From assembly GCA_019114585.1 (NCBI GenBank), contig DXFE01000020.1, positions 1 through 6,897 on the forward strand: a stretch of 6,897 bases of DNA. The letters are read 5' to 3'. This document shows, in pieces, positions 1 to 5,405 of the stretch. The translations under genes were made by a program, and so were the position numbers. The first letter of the stretch is position 1; every line of letters starts with the position of its first letter. Source of the DNA: Gemmiger_A avium. GTDB lineage: Bacteria; Bacillota; Clostridia; Oscillospirales; Ruminococcaceae. The notes below the pieces were generated by a model, which searched no databases, was not told the origin of the DNA, and was given only the letters and a program-made list of their open reading frames with translations.

Positions 1-75
1 ACGGGCGGCGCCCCACCCATACCCGGCCGAAAGTGCCAGAAGCGCCCCGGCCAGGCGCAGCACCCCGCCGCTCAC
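1..75 (-). CDS. spoIIIAB: Stage III sporulation protein AB, N-terminus only (cut by window edge)
   Basis: Twenty-five codons run off the left edge. The visible peptide, VSGGVLRLAGALLALSAGYG and a few more residues, is a hydrophobic N-terminal segment like that of SpoIIIAB, which begins with a membrane anchor of the form LKLLGALL. SpoIIIAB belongs to the mother-cell side of the SpoIIIA complex in the outer forespore membrane and has a fold related to type II secretion GspF proteins (family knowledge). The GTG start at 75-73 overlaps the TGA stop of spoIIIAA (shared GTGA), typical of translational coupling inside the spoIIIA operon. An in-frame GTG at 63-61, giving MLRLAGALL, matches the family N-terminus better and may be the true start. 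The call rests on operon position and a short peptide. Confidence 0.8.
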   Translation of the reverse strand, partial: MSGGVLRLAGALLALSAGYGWGAAR

Positions 76-980
76 AGGCCCATCACCTGCTGTATCCGGC
101 CCGGATGCAGGCTGCTCTCCAGCAGGATCAGCCGATCAAAAGCGCCGGTAGAGGTCAGTTCCCGCAGGGGCGGACGACGGGCAAGGTCCTCCCTGCTTGC
201 AGCGTGCACCGTAAGTACGAACCGCACCCCTGCATAAAGCCCCTGCATAACGGCGCGGACCTCATCCCCGTCCCCCAGCTCGTCACACAGAATTATATCA
301 GGGCACAGGGTACGCACCGCCTGCAGAATGCCCCGCGCTTTTGGCCAGGCAGACAGAACGTCACAGTGGAGCGGCAGTTCAAACGCAAAGCCCTGCATTC
401 CGCAGGGAAACAGCTCACACCGCTCGTCCACAACTGCCACCGTTTGGCCCATCCGGCACAACTGAGCGGTAACAGCCCGGAGCAGGGTGGTTTTTCCGCT
501 GCCGGGCGGTCCGGCCACCAGAAGTCCGGTAAAATTTTGCAGGGCCTGCGTCGCTTCGGGCGGAAGAGAAACGCTGCAGCGGCGGGCAATCCGCAGATTC
601 AGCGAAGTTACCGTCTTGAACCCGGCGATGAGGCCGGTTTCTTCCCGGATCGGGACTCCTGCCACGCCGACCCGGTGGCCGCCTGGCAGGGTGACAAAGC
701 CCTGCCGGAGTTCCGGCGCACGGCTGTGAACCGACTGGCCGCACAATGTATAAAAGCATTCCTGCAGCTGGGAGTGGGTCAGCGCCGGAGAACCGGCCGG
801 ATCGTCACAAAAGCCGCCTGCTCTGTCCGGATAGAGTGTTCGTTCGCCCCGCAGTTCGGCCGGGCGGCCGCTGCGCAGCCGGATCTCCCGCACGCCGGGC
901 GCTTCACCGGACGGCAGCGTGGCCAGCCGGGCTTGCAGCTGTTCCGGCAACCGCCGGATAACCTGGTAATACTCGTCCAT
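72..980 (-). CDS. spoIIIAA: Stage III sporulation protein AA, secretion-type ATPase
   Basis: 302 residues, close to the family's usual length. SpoIIIAA is the ATPase of the SpoIIIA-SpoIIQ channel, acting on the mother-cell side of the engulfed forespore and related to PilT/GspE secretion ATPases (family knowledge). The N-terminal part holds the family block EIRLRSGRP (residues 32-40). Walker A is GPPGSGKTT (157-165, Lys163), followed by VVDERCEL (183-190). The Walker B-like strand IILCDE is at 229-234 (Asp233, Glu234), and a conserved TVHA (257-260) follows. The ATG at 980 lies a few bases after a GAGGCG ribosome site. The stop overlaps the start of spoIIIAB, as in an intact spoIIIA operon. 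A terminator for the upstream ligase and a candidate mother-cell promoter lie just upstream, so the operon appears to start here. Confidence 0.96.
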   Translation of the reverse strand: MDEYYQVIRRLPEQLQARLATLPSGEAPGVREIRLRSGRPAELRGERTLYPDRAGGFCDDPAGSPALTHSQLQECFYTLCGQSVHSRAPELRQGFVTLPGGHRVGVAGVPIREETGLIAGFKTVTSLNLRIARRCSVSLPPEATQALQNFTGLLVAGPPGSGKTTLLRAVTAQLCRMGQTVAVVDERCELFPCGMQGFAFELPLHCDVLSAWPKARGILQAVRTLCPDIILCDELGDGDEVRAVMQGLYAGVRFVLTVHAASREDLARRPPLRELTSTGAFDRLILLESSLHPGRIQQVMGL

Positions 981-1005
981 CTTTTCGCCTCGCTCTCCAT
1001 GCTCC

Positions 1006-1031
1006 CACTATATGGCCGGGCAGACGGTTTT
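1006..1031 (-). promoter_or_regulatory. Candidate mother-cell sigma promoter of spoIIIAA
   Basis: On the minus strand, AAAACC (1031-1026) is followed by a 12-base spacer and ATATAGTG (1013-1006), 25 bases before the spoIIIAA ATG. With the preceding C the second box reads CATATAGT, which resembles SigE/SigK -10 elements (CATACAnT, CATAnnnTA). The same two boxes at the same spacing occur upstream of yunB. In Bacillus the spoIIIA operon and yunB both belong to SigE control. The -35 side does not match the Bacillus SigE consensus well, so the assignment is an inference from the repeated motif. Confidence 0.5.
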
Positions 1032-1039
1032 AGAACAAG

Positions 1040-1080
1040 GAAACAGCGCGGAGACCACGAAAAGGTCTCCGCGCTGTTTC
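1040..1080 (-). terminator. Intrinsic terminator of ligA
   Basis: A perfect 17-bp stem (1040-1056 with 1064-1080) encloses a 7-base loop, starting 21 bases after the ligA stop. On the minus strand it is followed by CCTTGTTCT, a broken T-tract, so termination strength is uncertain. It separates ligA from spoIIIAA, and the candidate spoIIIAA promoter begins 8 bases beyond it. Confidence 0.8.
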
Positions 1081-1101
1081 GCATACGAGTAACTGGTCAA
1101 A

Positions 1102-3090
1102 TCAGGGTTGACCGAACTGCCCGATAAATTCTTCCTCGGACAGGATAGGCACCCCCAGTTCGGCCGCCTTTTTATTTTTGGAAGAGGTGGATTCCCGGTC
1201 GTTGTTGACAAGGAAATTGGTTTTGCCGGAAACACTGCCCGCCACCGAGCCGCCCTCGGCCTCCACGTACTTTTTGAACGCGGCCCGGTTGGCAAAGATA
1301 TGCACATTGCCGGTGATTACAAAGGTCATCCCGGCGCAGCGGCCGCCGGTGGTGTCCCGGGGTTCCACCGTTTCCAGATGCAGTTCGTTCAGCAGTTTGT
1401 GGTAAACGGCACGGTTTTCCTCATCAGCAAACCAGCTTTGCAGCGCACGGGAGCGCTCGGGGCCGATGCCCTCCACATCATCGAAAGGCAGGCCTTCCTC
1501 CACCCGCTTGGCAAAGCCTTCGCTGCCCAGCGCTGCCAGGATTTTTTTGGCCGCGTCCACACCGATCATCGGAATGCACAGAGCAAACAGGAAGTTTGCG
1601 GGATGGGCATTGCGGCTTTTTTCAATGGCAGCCGCCAGATTTTCATAGGACTTTTCACCGAAGCCGTCCAGTTCCACAATGGCATCCCGGTGCTCACTGA
1701 GGTGATAGATATCCGCGTAGTCCCGGATAAAGCCCTGGTTTACGAACACCCGCAGACTTTGGATGGACAGCCCGTCGATATCCATGCCGGTTTTGCTGAC
1801 AAAACGGGAGAACCGTTTCAGATGCTTGGCCGGGCAGGAGGGGTTGGTGCAGCGCAGGGTTTTGGTATCCCCTTTGCCGTTCACCCGGATCTCGGTGGGG
1901 GCGCCGCACACCGGACACTGAGACGGAATCGTAAACGTGCCCTCCGCTTTGCGCACCGCCACACATTTGGGGATAATCTTGTTGGCTTTGATGACCTCAA
2001 TCTCGGTTTTGCCGTTTTCGCCGATGCCCAGCCGCTCCATTTCGCTGATATTGCACAGGGAGGCACGGGTCACGGTGGTGCCCTCCAGCTGTACCGGGGC
2101 AAACACCGCCACCGGCGTAATGATGGAGGCCGCACAGGACCAGTCTACGCTTTCCAGCATGGTCACCGCTTTCACATCCTGCCATTTGTAGGCAAAACCG
2201 GCCCGGGTGGCATGATGCCCGGTCACGCTGCCGGTGGCAGCGTATTCGGTATCGTCATAGGTGAGCACCAGGCCGTCCACCGGCAAATCCATTTCGCCCC
2301 GGTCTACTTTATCGGTAAAATGCTGGATCGCATCCGGCAGCCCTGCCGCATCGGTGCGCTGCCGTTCCACCGTAATGAACCCCAGCTTGTCCAGCCAGTC
2401 CATCCGGTCCCCCCAGGACAGGATCTCCCGGTCGGTGTGCACCAGCGTAAAAGCGTTGAAGGTAACCCGGCGCTCTTTGACCTTGTCCAGGTTGGTCTTG
2501 TCCAGTGCCAGCGTACCGGAGGCCAGATTCCGGGGATTGGCGTATTTGTCGTCTTCTTCGTCCAGCGTGTCGTTGATGCGCTCAAAATCCGTGTAGGAGA
2601 TCGTCGCCTCACCCCGCACCACCAGGTGGCCGGGCTCGTCCACCGTCAGCGGCACGCCAACCAGGGCTTCTTTCATATAGGTAATGTTGCTGCCGATGGT
2701 GCCGTTGCCCCGGGTGAGGATTTTGACCAGCTGGCCGCCGTCGTAGGTAAGCACCAGGGTCAGGCCGTCCAGTTTCCAGGACAGCCAGACCGCCCGGTCC
2801 CCGGCCCATTTCTGCAGCTCCGCCACGTCCTTGGTCTTGGCCAAAGAGAGCGCGGGATATTCATGCGGCTCCTTTTCGCCGGCGGCATCCGGCTCGCTCT
2901 CCGCATGGCTGGTGGTCTGGGTCGGGCTGTCCGGCCGGATGTAGCCGGTCTGCCCCTCCAGTTCGGTCAGTTCGTCAAACAGCTGATCCCACTCAAAGTT
3001 GGTCATCCGTTCTTCTTCGCCGCCGTAATAAGCTTCCGAAGCCTTATTTAATGTATCGACAAGATAGTCTATGCGTTCTCTCTGTTCCAT
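1102..3090 (-). CDS. ligA: NAD+-dependent DNA ligase, divergent clostridial type
   Basis: 662 residues with LigA architecture. The enzyme seals DNA nicks through a ligase-AMP intermediate made from NAD+. Seen in order: an N-terminal NMN-binding (Ia) region with AYY (20-22) and NFEWDQL (31-37); the adenylation domain with active-site Lys106 in KLDG (106-109), RGNG (127-130), VRGEA (158-162), NPRNLASGTL (185-194), VDGLV (271-275) and AYKW (300-303); an OB region; a zinc finger with Cys392, 395, 414 and 419; helix-hairpin-helix repeats (about 430-580); and a C-terminal BRCT domain (about 585-662). The start at 3090 has GGGAG 8 bases upstream and gives the normal LigA N-terminus. A longer reading frame to 3231 would run into yunB. 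Several conserved catalytic-domain residues differ from canonical LigA (see findings), matching a clostridial variant I recall from memory. Whether a second, canonical ligase exists in the genome cannot be seen here. Confidence 0.93.
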   Translation of the reverse strand: MEQRERIDYLVDTLNKASEAYYGGEEERMTNFEWDQLFDELTELEGQTGYIRPDSPTQTTSHAESEPDAAGEKEPHEYPALSLAKTKDVAELQKWAGDRAVWLSWKLDGLTLVLTYDGGQLVKILTRGNGTIGSNITYMKEALVGVPLTVDEPGHLVVRGEATISYTDFERINDTLDEEDDKYANPRNLASGTLALDKTNLDKVKERRVTFNAFTLVHTDREILSWGDRMDWLDKLGFITVERQRTDAAGLPDAIQHFTDKVDRGEMDLPVDGLVLTYDDTEYAATGSVTGHHATRAGFAYKWQDVKAVTMLESVDWSCAASIITPVAVFAPVQLEGTTVTRASLCNISEMERLGIGENGKTEIEVIKANKIIPKCVAVRKAEGTFTIPSQCPVCGAPTEIRVNGKGDTKTLRCTNPSCPAKHLKRFSRFVSKTGMDIDGLSIQSLRVFVNQGFIRDYADIYHLSEHRDAIVELDGFGEKSYENLAAAIEKSRNAHPANFLFALCIPMIGVDAAKKILAALGSEGFAKRVEEGLPFDDVEGIGPERSRALQSWFADEENRAVYHKLLNELHLETVEPRDTTGGRCAGMTFVITGNVHIFANRAAFKKYVEAEGGSVAGSVSGKTNFLVNNDRESTSSKNKKAAELGVPILSEEEFIGQFGQP

Positions 3091-3152
3091 ATCTGTTTCT
3101 CCCGTGTCTGCTGCCAGGCCGCTTCGCTGCAGCCCGCTTTTTGCCCGGAACC

Positions 3153-3164
3153 GGCCATATGGCC
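3153..3164. repeat. Perfect 12-base palindrome in the ligA leader
   Basis: GGCCATATGGCC is a perfect palindrome lying about 12 bases downstream of the candidate ligA -10. Such a site could be an operator, but it may be chance in GC-rich DNA. It contains CCGGCCATAT (with the flanking CC), which also occurs at the spoIIIAA promoter on the minus strand. Confidence 0.35.
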
Positions 3165-3176
3165 ACAGGCAGAAAT

Positions 3177-3205
3177 AGTATACCATATTCCCGCAGCTAT
3201 TGCAC
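3177..3205 (-). promoter_or_regulatory. Extended -10 promoter of ligA
   Basis: On the minus strand TATACT (3182-3177) is preceded directly by TGG, giving an extended -10 TGnTATACT with five of six matches to TATAAT. A weak -35 GTGCAA (3205-3200) lies 17 bases upstream, overlapping the last codons of yunB. The expected transcript starts near 3170, leaving a leader of about 80 bases. This suggests housekeeping SigA expression of ligA independent of the sporulation gene before it. Confidence 0.6.
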
Positions 3206-3835
3206 GTAGGTTTGCGGCACCTGCCCCACAATCAGCACCTGGGCAATGCAAATCTGGTTTTCCACGTAGACTTCTGCCGAATAGCCGCCCAGAATTGCCG
3301 TCATGTCGGCTTGCAGAACCAGAAAGACCCGCAGTTCGGTCTGGTTGATCCCCGCGGTATCCAATGTAGTGATCACGTCGCTGTTCACATAAGAGTCCGG
3401 GATGGCCTGAAAGCTGATGGATGGCCCTCGTCCAGCCAGCAGCTGCCATCCCAGCAGTGAGCCCACCGGGACATAAAAGGTCTGTTCCCGCAACTGGTCC
3501 AGGGCGGCGGCCACCTGCTGGGTCAGGTGTGCTTTGACCTGGTTGATGGCGGCGGTATCGCCGGTCACCGCCAGAACCGCCCCCTGCGGGTCCCGTTCAA
3601 TCTGATACAGCCCGTCAAAGAGCAGCGGCTCTGCCGTCATGGCATCGGTGACCGCGGCATTCATCTTTTGTATGGCCCGCTGACGGCATTCGTATTCGGC
3701 CATGGTCAGGATCATCGGGCGCAGCCGGGCCTCAGCGCTGAACAGGATATAGCAGACTACAGCAGCCCCCAGCAAAAGGGCGATTGTACGGCGGCGCGGA
3801 CGGCGGCATACGATCGGGCGGCACTTTCTTTGCAT
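3197..3835 (-). CDS. yunB: Sporulation protein YunB
   Basis: 212 residues, somewhat shorter than the Bacillus subtilis protein of about 250. A basic N-terminus (CRRPRRR, 10-16) is followed by one membrane segment (about 17-33), so most of the protein should lie outside the cytoplasm. Family features are the GRGPSISF block (135-142), AGINQTELRVFL (161-172) and the C-terminal VIVG.VP..Y-type ending, here LIVGQVPQTY (201-210). YunB is a SigE-dependent mother-cell protein needed for full sporulation in Bacillus; its biochemical role is unknown. The ATG at 3835 has AGAGG 9 bases upstream. The gene has its own candidate mother-cell promoter and follows the terminator of the unrecognised membrane protein gene. 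No terminator is evident between it and ligA, so some read-through into ligA during sporulation is possible. Confidence 0.93.
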   Translation of the reverse strand: MQRKCRPIVCRRPRRRTIALLLGAAVVCYILFSAEARLRPMILTMAEYECRQRAIQKMNAAVTDAMTAEPLLFDGLYQIERDPQGAVLAVTGDTAAINQVKAHLTQQVAAALDQLREQTFYVPVGSLLGWQLLAGRGPSISFQAIPDSYVNSDVITTLDTAGINQTELRVFLVLQADMTAILGGYSAEVYVENQICIAQVLIVGQVPQTYVQ

Positions 3836-3859
3836 AAGCCGGGACCTCTTTCTCTAAAG

Positions 3860-3876
3860 ATATAGTTTCACTATAT
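3860..3876. repeat. Short dyad overlapping the yunB -10
   Basis: ATATAGT and ACTATAT form a perfect 7-bp inverted repeat around a 3-base centre, 24 bases upstream of the yunB ATG. The half nearer the -35 is the candidate -10 box itself. It could be an operator or simply reflect AT-rich promoter sequence. Confidence 0.4.
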
Positions 3877-3894
3877 TCCCGGCTGGCGGGTTTT
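3869..3894 (-). promoter_or_regulatory. Candidate mother-cell sigma promoter of yunB
   Basis: AAAACC (3894-3889), a 12-base spacer and ATATAGTG (3876-3869) lie 33 bases before the yunB ATG. This is the same two-box arrangement as upstream of spoIIIAA: fourteen identical bases at identical spacing, with unlike spacers. yunB is SigE-dependent in Bacillus, so a shared mother-cell sigma factor is the simplest reading. Confidence 0.5.
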
Positions 3895-3902
3895 GTGCAG
3901 AG

Positions 3903-3932
3903 AAAAAGCGTTTCCTCAGCCGGAAACGCTTT
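3903..3932 (-). terminator. Intrinsic terminator of the 167-residue membrane protein gene
   Basis: An 11-bp stem (AAAGCGTTTCC at 3905-3915 with its complement at 3922-3932) has a 6-base loop. On the minus strand it runs into a T-tract (CGCTTTTTCT). It starts about 10 bases after the TGA stop of the gene, at the normal place for a terminator. Confidence 0.88.
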
Positions 3933-3942
3933 GCCGCCGCAA

Positions 3943-4446
3943 TCAGGAATTGCTGGAGGCTGTACCCTCCACAAACTCTACCGCCAGACCATTCAGCAGG
4001 CCCATTTCGCCCCGGGGCAGATACAGCGCGTAGGAAAATCCGTCCCGCACCCAGGTTGCCAGCCCTGCGCCGCCGGGGGTCTGCTGCAGCACCACCCGAA
4101 TGCCATCATAGTATACGGTCTGATAGGTTTCATACTGCCGGTCAAACTGATCCAGCCGGAGAGACCGCCCTTCCTGTGCCACACGCAGCCACAGTTTCCA
4201 GTCCGGCTGGACGCGGAACTGCAGTTCCGCCACACCGCCTGCCAAAAGCCAGCTGCCGGTATAGGTCAGAATATCGTTGATGGGATATTCCGTTACCTGA
4301 AACCCTGCCCGCCGCGTAAAATCCGGCTGCGGATAATACCGGCGCATAGGCCCGGAACGCAGCCGCCCCCGCACAATCCCGTACACAATCGCCGCCGCGA
4401 TAATCGCAGCGAAAATCAGCAGCATCACAATTCCTTTGATGGTCAT
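3943..4446 (-). CDS. Unrecognised single-pass membrane protein
   Basis: 167 residues that I cannot place in a named family. A strongly hydrophobic N-terminal helix (about 5-25, AAIIAAAIVYGIV near its end) followed by RGRLR fits a membrane anchor or uncleaved signal. No lipobox cysteine is present; the protein has no cysteine at all. The rest, about 140 residues, is rich in aromatics and alternating strands (TYTGSWLLAG 61-70, LQFRV 75-79, WKLWLRVA 83-90, VYYDGIRVVLQ 111-121, WVRDGFSYALYLP 132-144). This suggests a small beta-rich domain outside the cytoplasm. The pattern W.RDG.SY.L.LP is faintly like DUF4367-type domains of sporulation or anti-sigma proteins, but that is a weak impression. The ATG has a perfect AGGAGG 8 bases upstream, and the gene has its own terminator. 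It diverges from sigG across 148 bases and precedes yunB, so a sporulation role is possible by context only. Confidence 0.85.
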   Translation of the reverse strand: MTIKGIVMLLIFAAIIAAAIVYGIVRGRLRSGPMRRYYPQPDFTRRAGFQVTEYPINDILTYTGSWLLAGGVAELQFRVQPDWKLWLRVAQEGRSLRLDQFDRQYETYQTVYYDGIRVVLQQTPGGAGLATWVRDGFSYALYLPRGEMGLLNGLAVEFVEGTASSNS

Positions 4447-4470
4447 CCCTACCGCCTCCTTTGCCTCATC

Positions 4471-4500
4471 CTATGCAGGCCTGCCGTACCGGGTGCAATA
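4471..4500 (+). promoter_or_regulatory. Candidate forespore sigma promoter of sigG
   Basis: CTATG (4471-4475), a 15-base spacer and GGGTGCAATA (4491-4500) resemble a SigF/SigG promoter (-35 GnATR type, -10 GGnnAnAnTR type), with one mismatch in each box. sigG is transcribed by SigF and then by SigG itself in Bacillus. Transcription would start near 4507, leaving a leader of about 88 bases. Together with the leader stem at 4561-4587 this accounts for most of the 148-base gap between the divergent genes. Confidence 0.35.
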
Positions 4501-4560
4501 TTTGCCAGAAGCTCCCGTGATTTTGCGGCCGATACCCCGGCCATACTGTGAACGGGCAGG

Positions 4561-4587
4561 TCCCGTGCAATTGGCGGGGCCGCGGGA
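4561..4587 (+). promoter_or_regulatory. Leader stem that can cover the sigG ribosome binding site
   Basis: TCCCGTG (4561-4567) can pair with CGCGGGA (4581-4587), seven pairs including one G-U, around a 13-base loop. The 3' arm contains GGGA of the Shine-Dalgarno GGGAGG (4584-4589). In Bacillus subtilis a leader hairpin is known to lower sigG translation; similarity of arrangement is an inference. Alternative pairing with CGGG at 4575-4578 is also possible. Confidence 0.4.
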
Positions 4588-4594
4588 GGTAACG

Positions 4595-5362
4595 ATGTAC
4601 AACAAGGTGGAAATCTGCGGGGTAAGCACTTCGCAGCTGCCCGTACTGAAAGAAAAGGAAAAGATCGAACTGCTGCGCAAAGCGCGGGCCGGCGACATGC
4701 AGGCACGGCAGACCATGATTCAAGGGAACCTGCGGCTGGTGCTGAGCGTGGTACAGCGGTTTGCCGGACGCGGTGAAAGCGCGGATGACCTGTTCCAGGT
4801 GGGGTGCATCGGCCTGATCAAAGCGATTGACCACTTTGACCCGGACCTGAACGTGCGGTTTTCCACCTATGGAGTGCCCATGATCATCGGCGAGATCCGG
4901 CGGTTTCTGCGGGACAATAACGCGGTGCGGGTAAGCCGTTCGGTACGGGATACCGCCTACAGGGCCATGCAGGCCCGGGAGACCCTGCAAAAGCAGCTGG
5001 GACGTGAACCCCGCACCGACGAGATTGCCCGGCAGATCGGCCTGCCGGAACCAACCGTGGTACTGGCGCTGGAATCGGTAGTGGATCCGGTAAGTTTATA
5101 TGAACCGGTGTACACCGACGGAGGCGACCCGCTGTATGTGATGGATCAGCTGGGCGATGACGGCGGCGAGGACAACTGGGTCAGCGGCATCATGTTCCGG
5201 GACACGGTGGAGTCACTTTCTCCCCGGGAGCGGCGTATCATGGCGCTGCGCTATATGGCGGGCAAGACGCAGGTGGAGGTGGCCCGGGAAATCGGTATCA
5301 GCCAGGCACAGGTCAGCCGGCTGGAAAAAAGCGCCATGGACCGCATCCGCAGCCAGCTGTAA
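4595..5362 (+). CDS. sigG: RNA polymerase sporulation sigma factor SigG
   Basis: 255 residues, close to the usual 255-260. SigG directs late gene expression in the engulfed forespore. The N-terminal NKVEICGV (3-10) is the SigG hallmark. Sigma-70 region 2 includes DDLFQVGCIGLIKAIDHFD (64-82) and the DNA-melting part VRFSTYGVPMIIGEIRRFLR (87-106). Region 3 covers about 113-200 and contains DPVSLYEPVYTDGGDPLYVM (164-183), and the region 4 helix-turn-helix is at about 222-248 (GKTQVEVAREIGISQAQVSR, 223-242). The ATG at 4595 is chosen because GGGAGG lies 5 bases upstream and the product begins as SigG should; an in-frame extension to 4436 has no site and overlaps the divergent gene. In many clostridia and bacilli sigG follows spoIIGA and sigE; here the upstream neighbour is a divergent, unrecognised gene, so sigG has its own promoter. 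Confidence 0.97.
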   Translation: MYNKVEICGVSTSQLPVLKEKEKIELLRKARAGDMQARQTMIQGNLRLVLSVVQRFAGRGESADDLFQVGCIGLIKAIDHFDPDLNVRFSTYGVPMIIGEIRRFLRDNNAVRVSRSVRDTAYRAMQARETLQKQLGREPRTDEIARQIGLPEPTVVLALESVVDPVSLYEPVYTDGGDPLYVMDQLGDDGGEDNWVSGIMFRDTVESLSPRERRIMALRYMAGKTQVEVAREIGISQAQVSRLEKSAMDRIRSQL

Positions 5363-5366
5363 AACA

Positions 5367-5396
5367 AAAGACCGGCGCCTCTTGGCGTCGGTCTTT
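5367..5396. terminator. Bidirectional terminator between sigG and the HAD gene
   Basis: A 13-bp stem with one G-U pair (AAAGACCGGCGCC at 5367-5379 with 5384-5396) has a 4-base loop and lies 4 bases after the sigG stop. Read on plus, the stem itself ends in TCTTT. Read on minus, it ends in a T-rich tail (TTTTGTTTT) serving the convergent HAD gene, whose stop lies 9 bases away. The minus direction looks stronger. Confidence 0.85.
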
Positions 5397-5405
5397 CAGA
5401 AAGGA

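Noticed and set aside
33..1127. Open frame of 364 codons on plus, antisense to spoIIIAA
   Set aside because: The opposite strand encodes a clear SpoIIIAA with Walker motifs. This frame runs across the ligA terminator and spoIIIAA promoter and resembles no protein.
1108..3051. Open frame of 647 codons on plus, antisense to ligA
   Set aside because: It mirrors the codon pattern of ligA in GC-rich DNA. The product is an unlikely mix rich in Gly, His, Gln and Phe with no recognisable domain, and there is no ribosome site at its start.
3091..3231. Longer ligA start at 3231
   Set aside because: It would overlap the end of yunB and cover the ligA promoter. It adds a Cys/Trp-rich peptide unlike LigA, whereas the ATG at 3090 has GGGAG and the normal N-terminus.
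4436..4594. Longer sigG start at 4436
   Set aside because: It has no ribosome site, overlaps the divergent gene's start and adds 53 residues absent from SigG. The ATG at 4595 has GGGAGG and yields NKVEICGV near the start.
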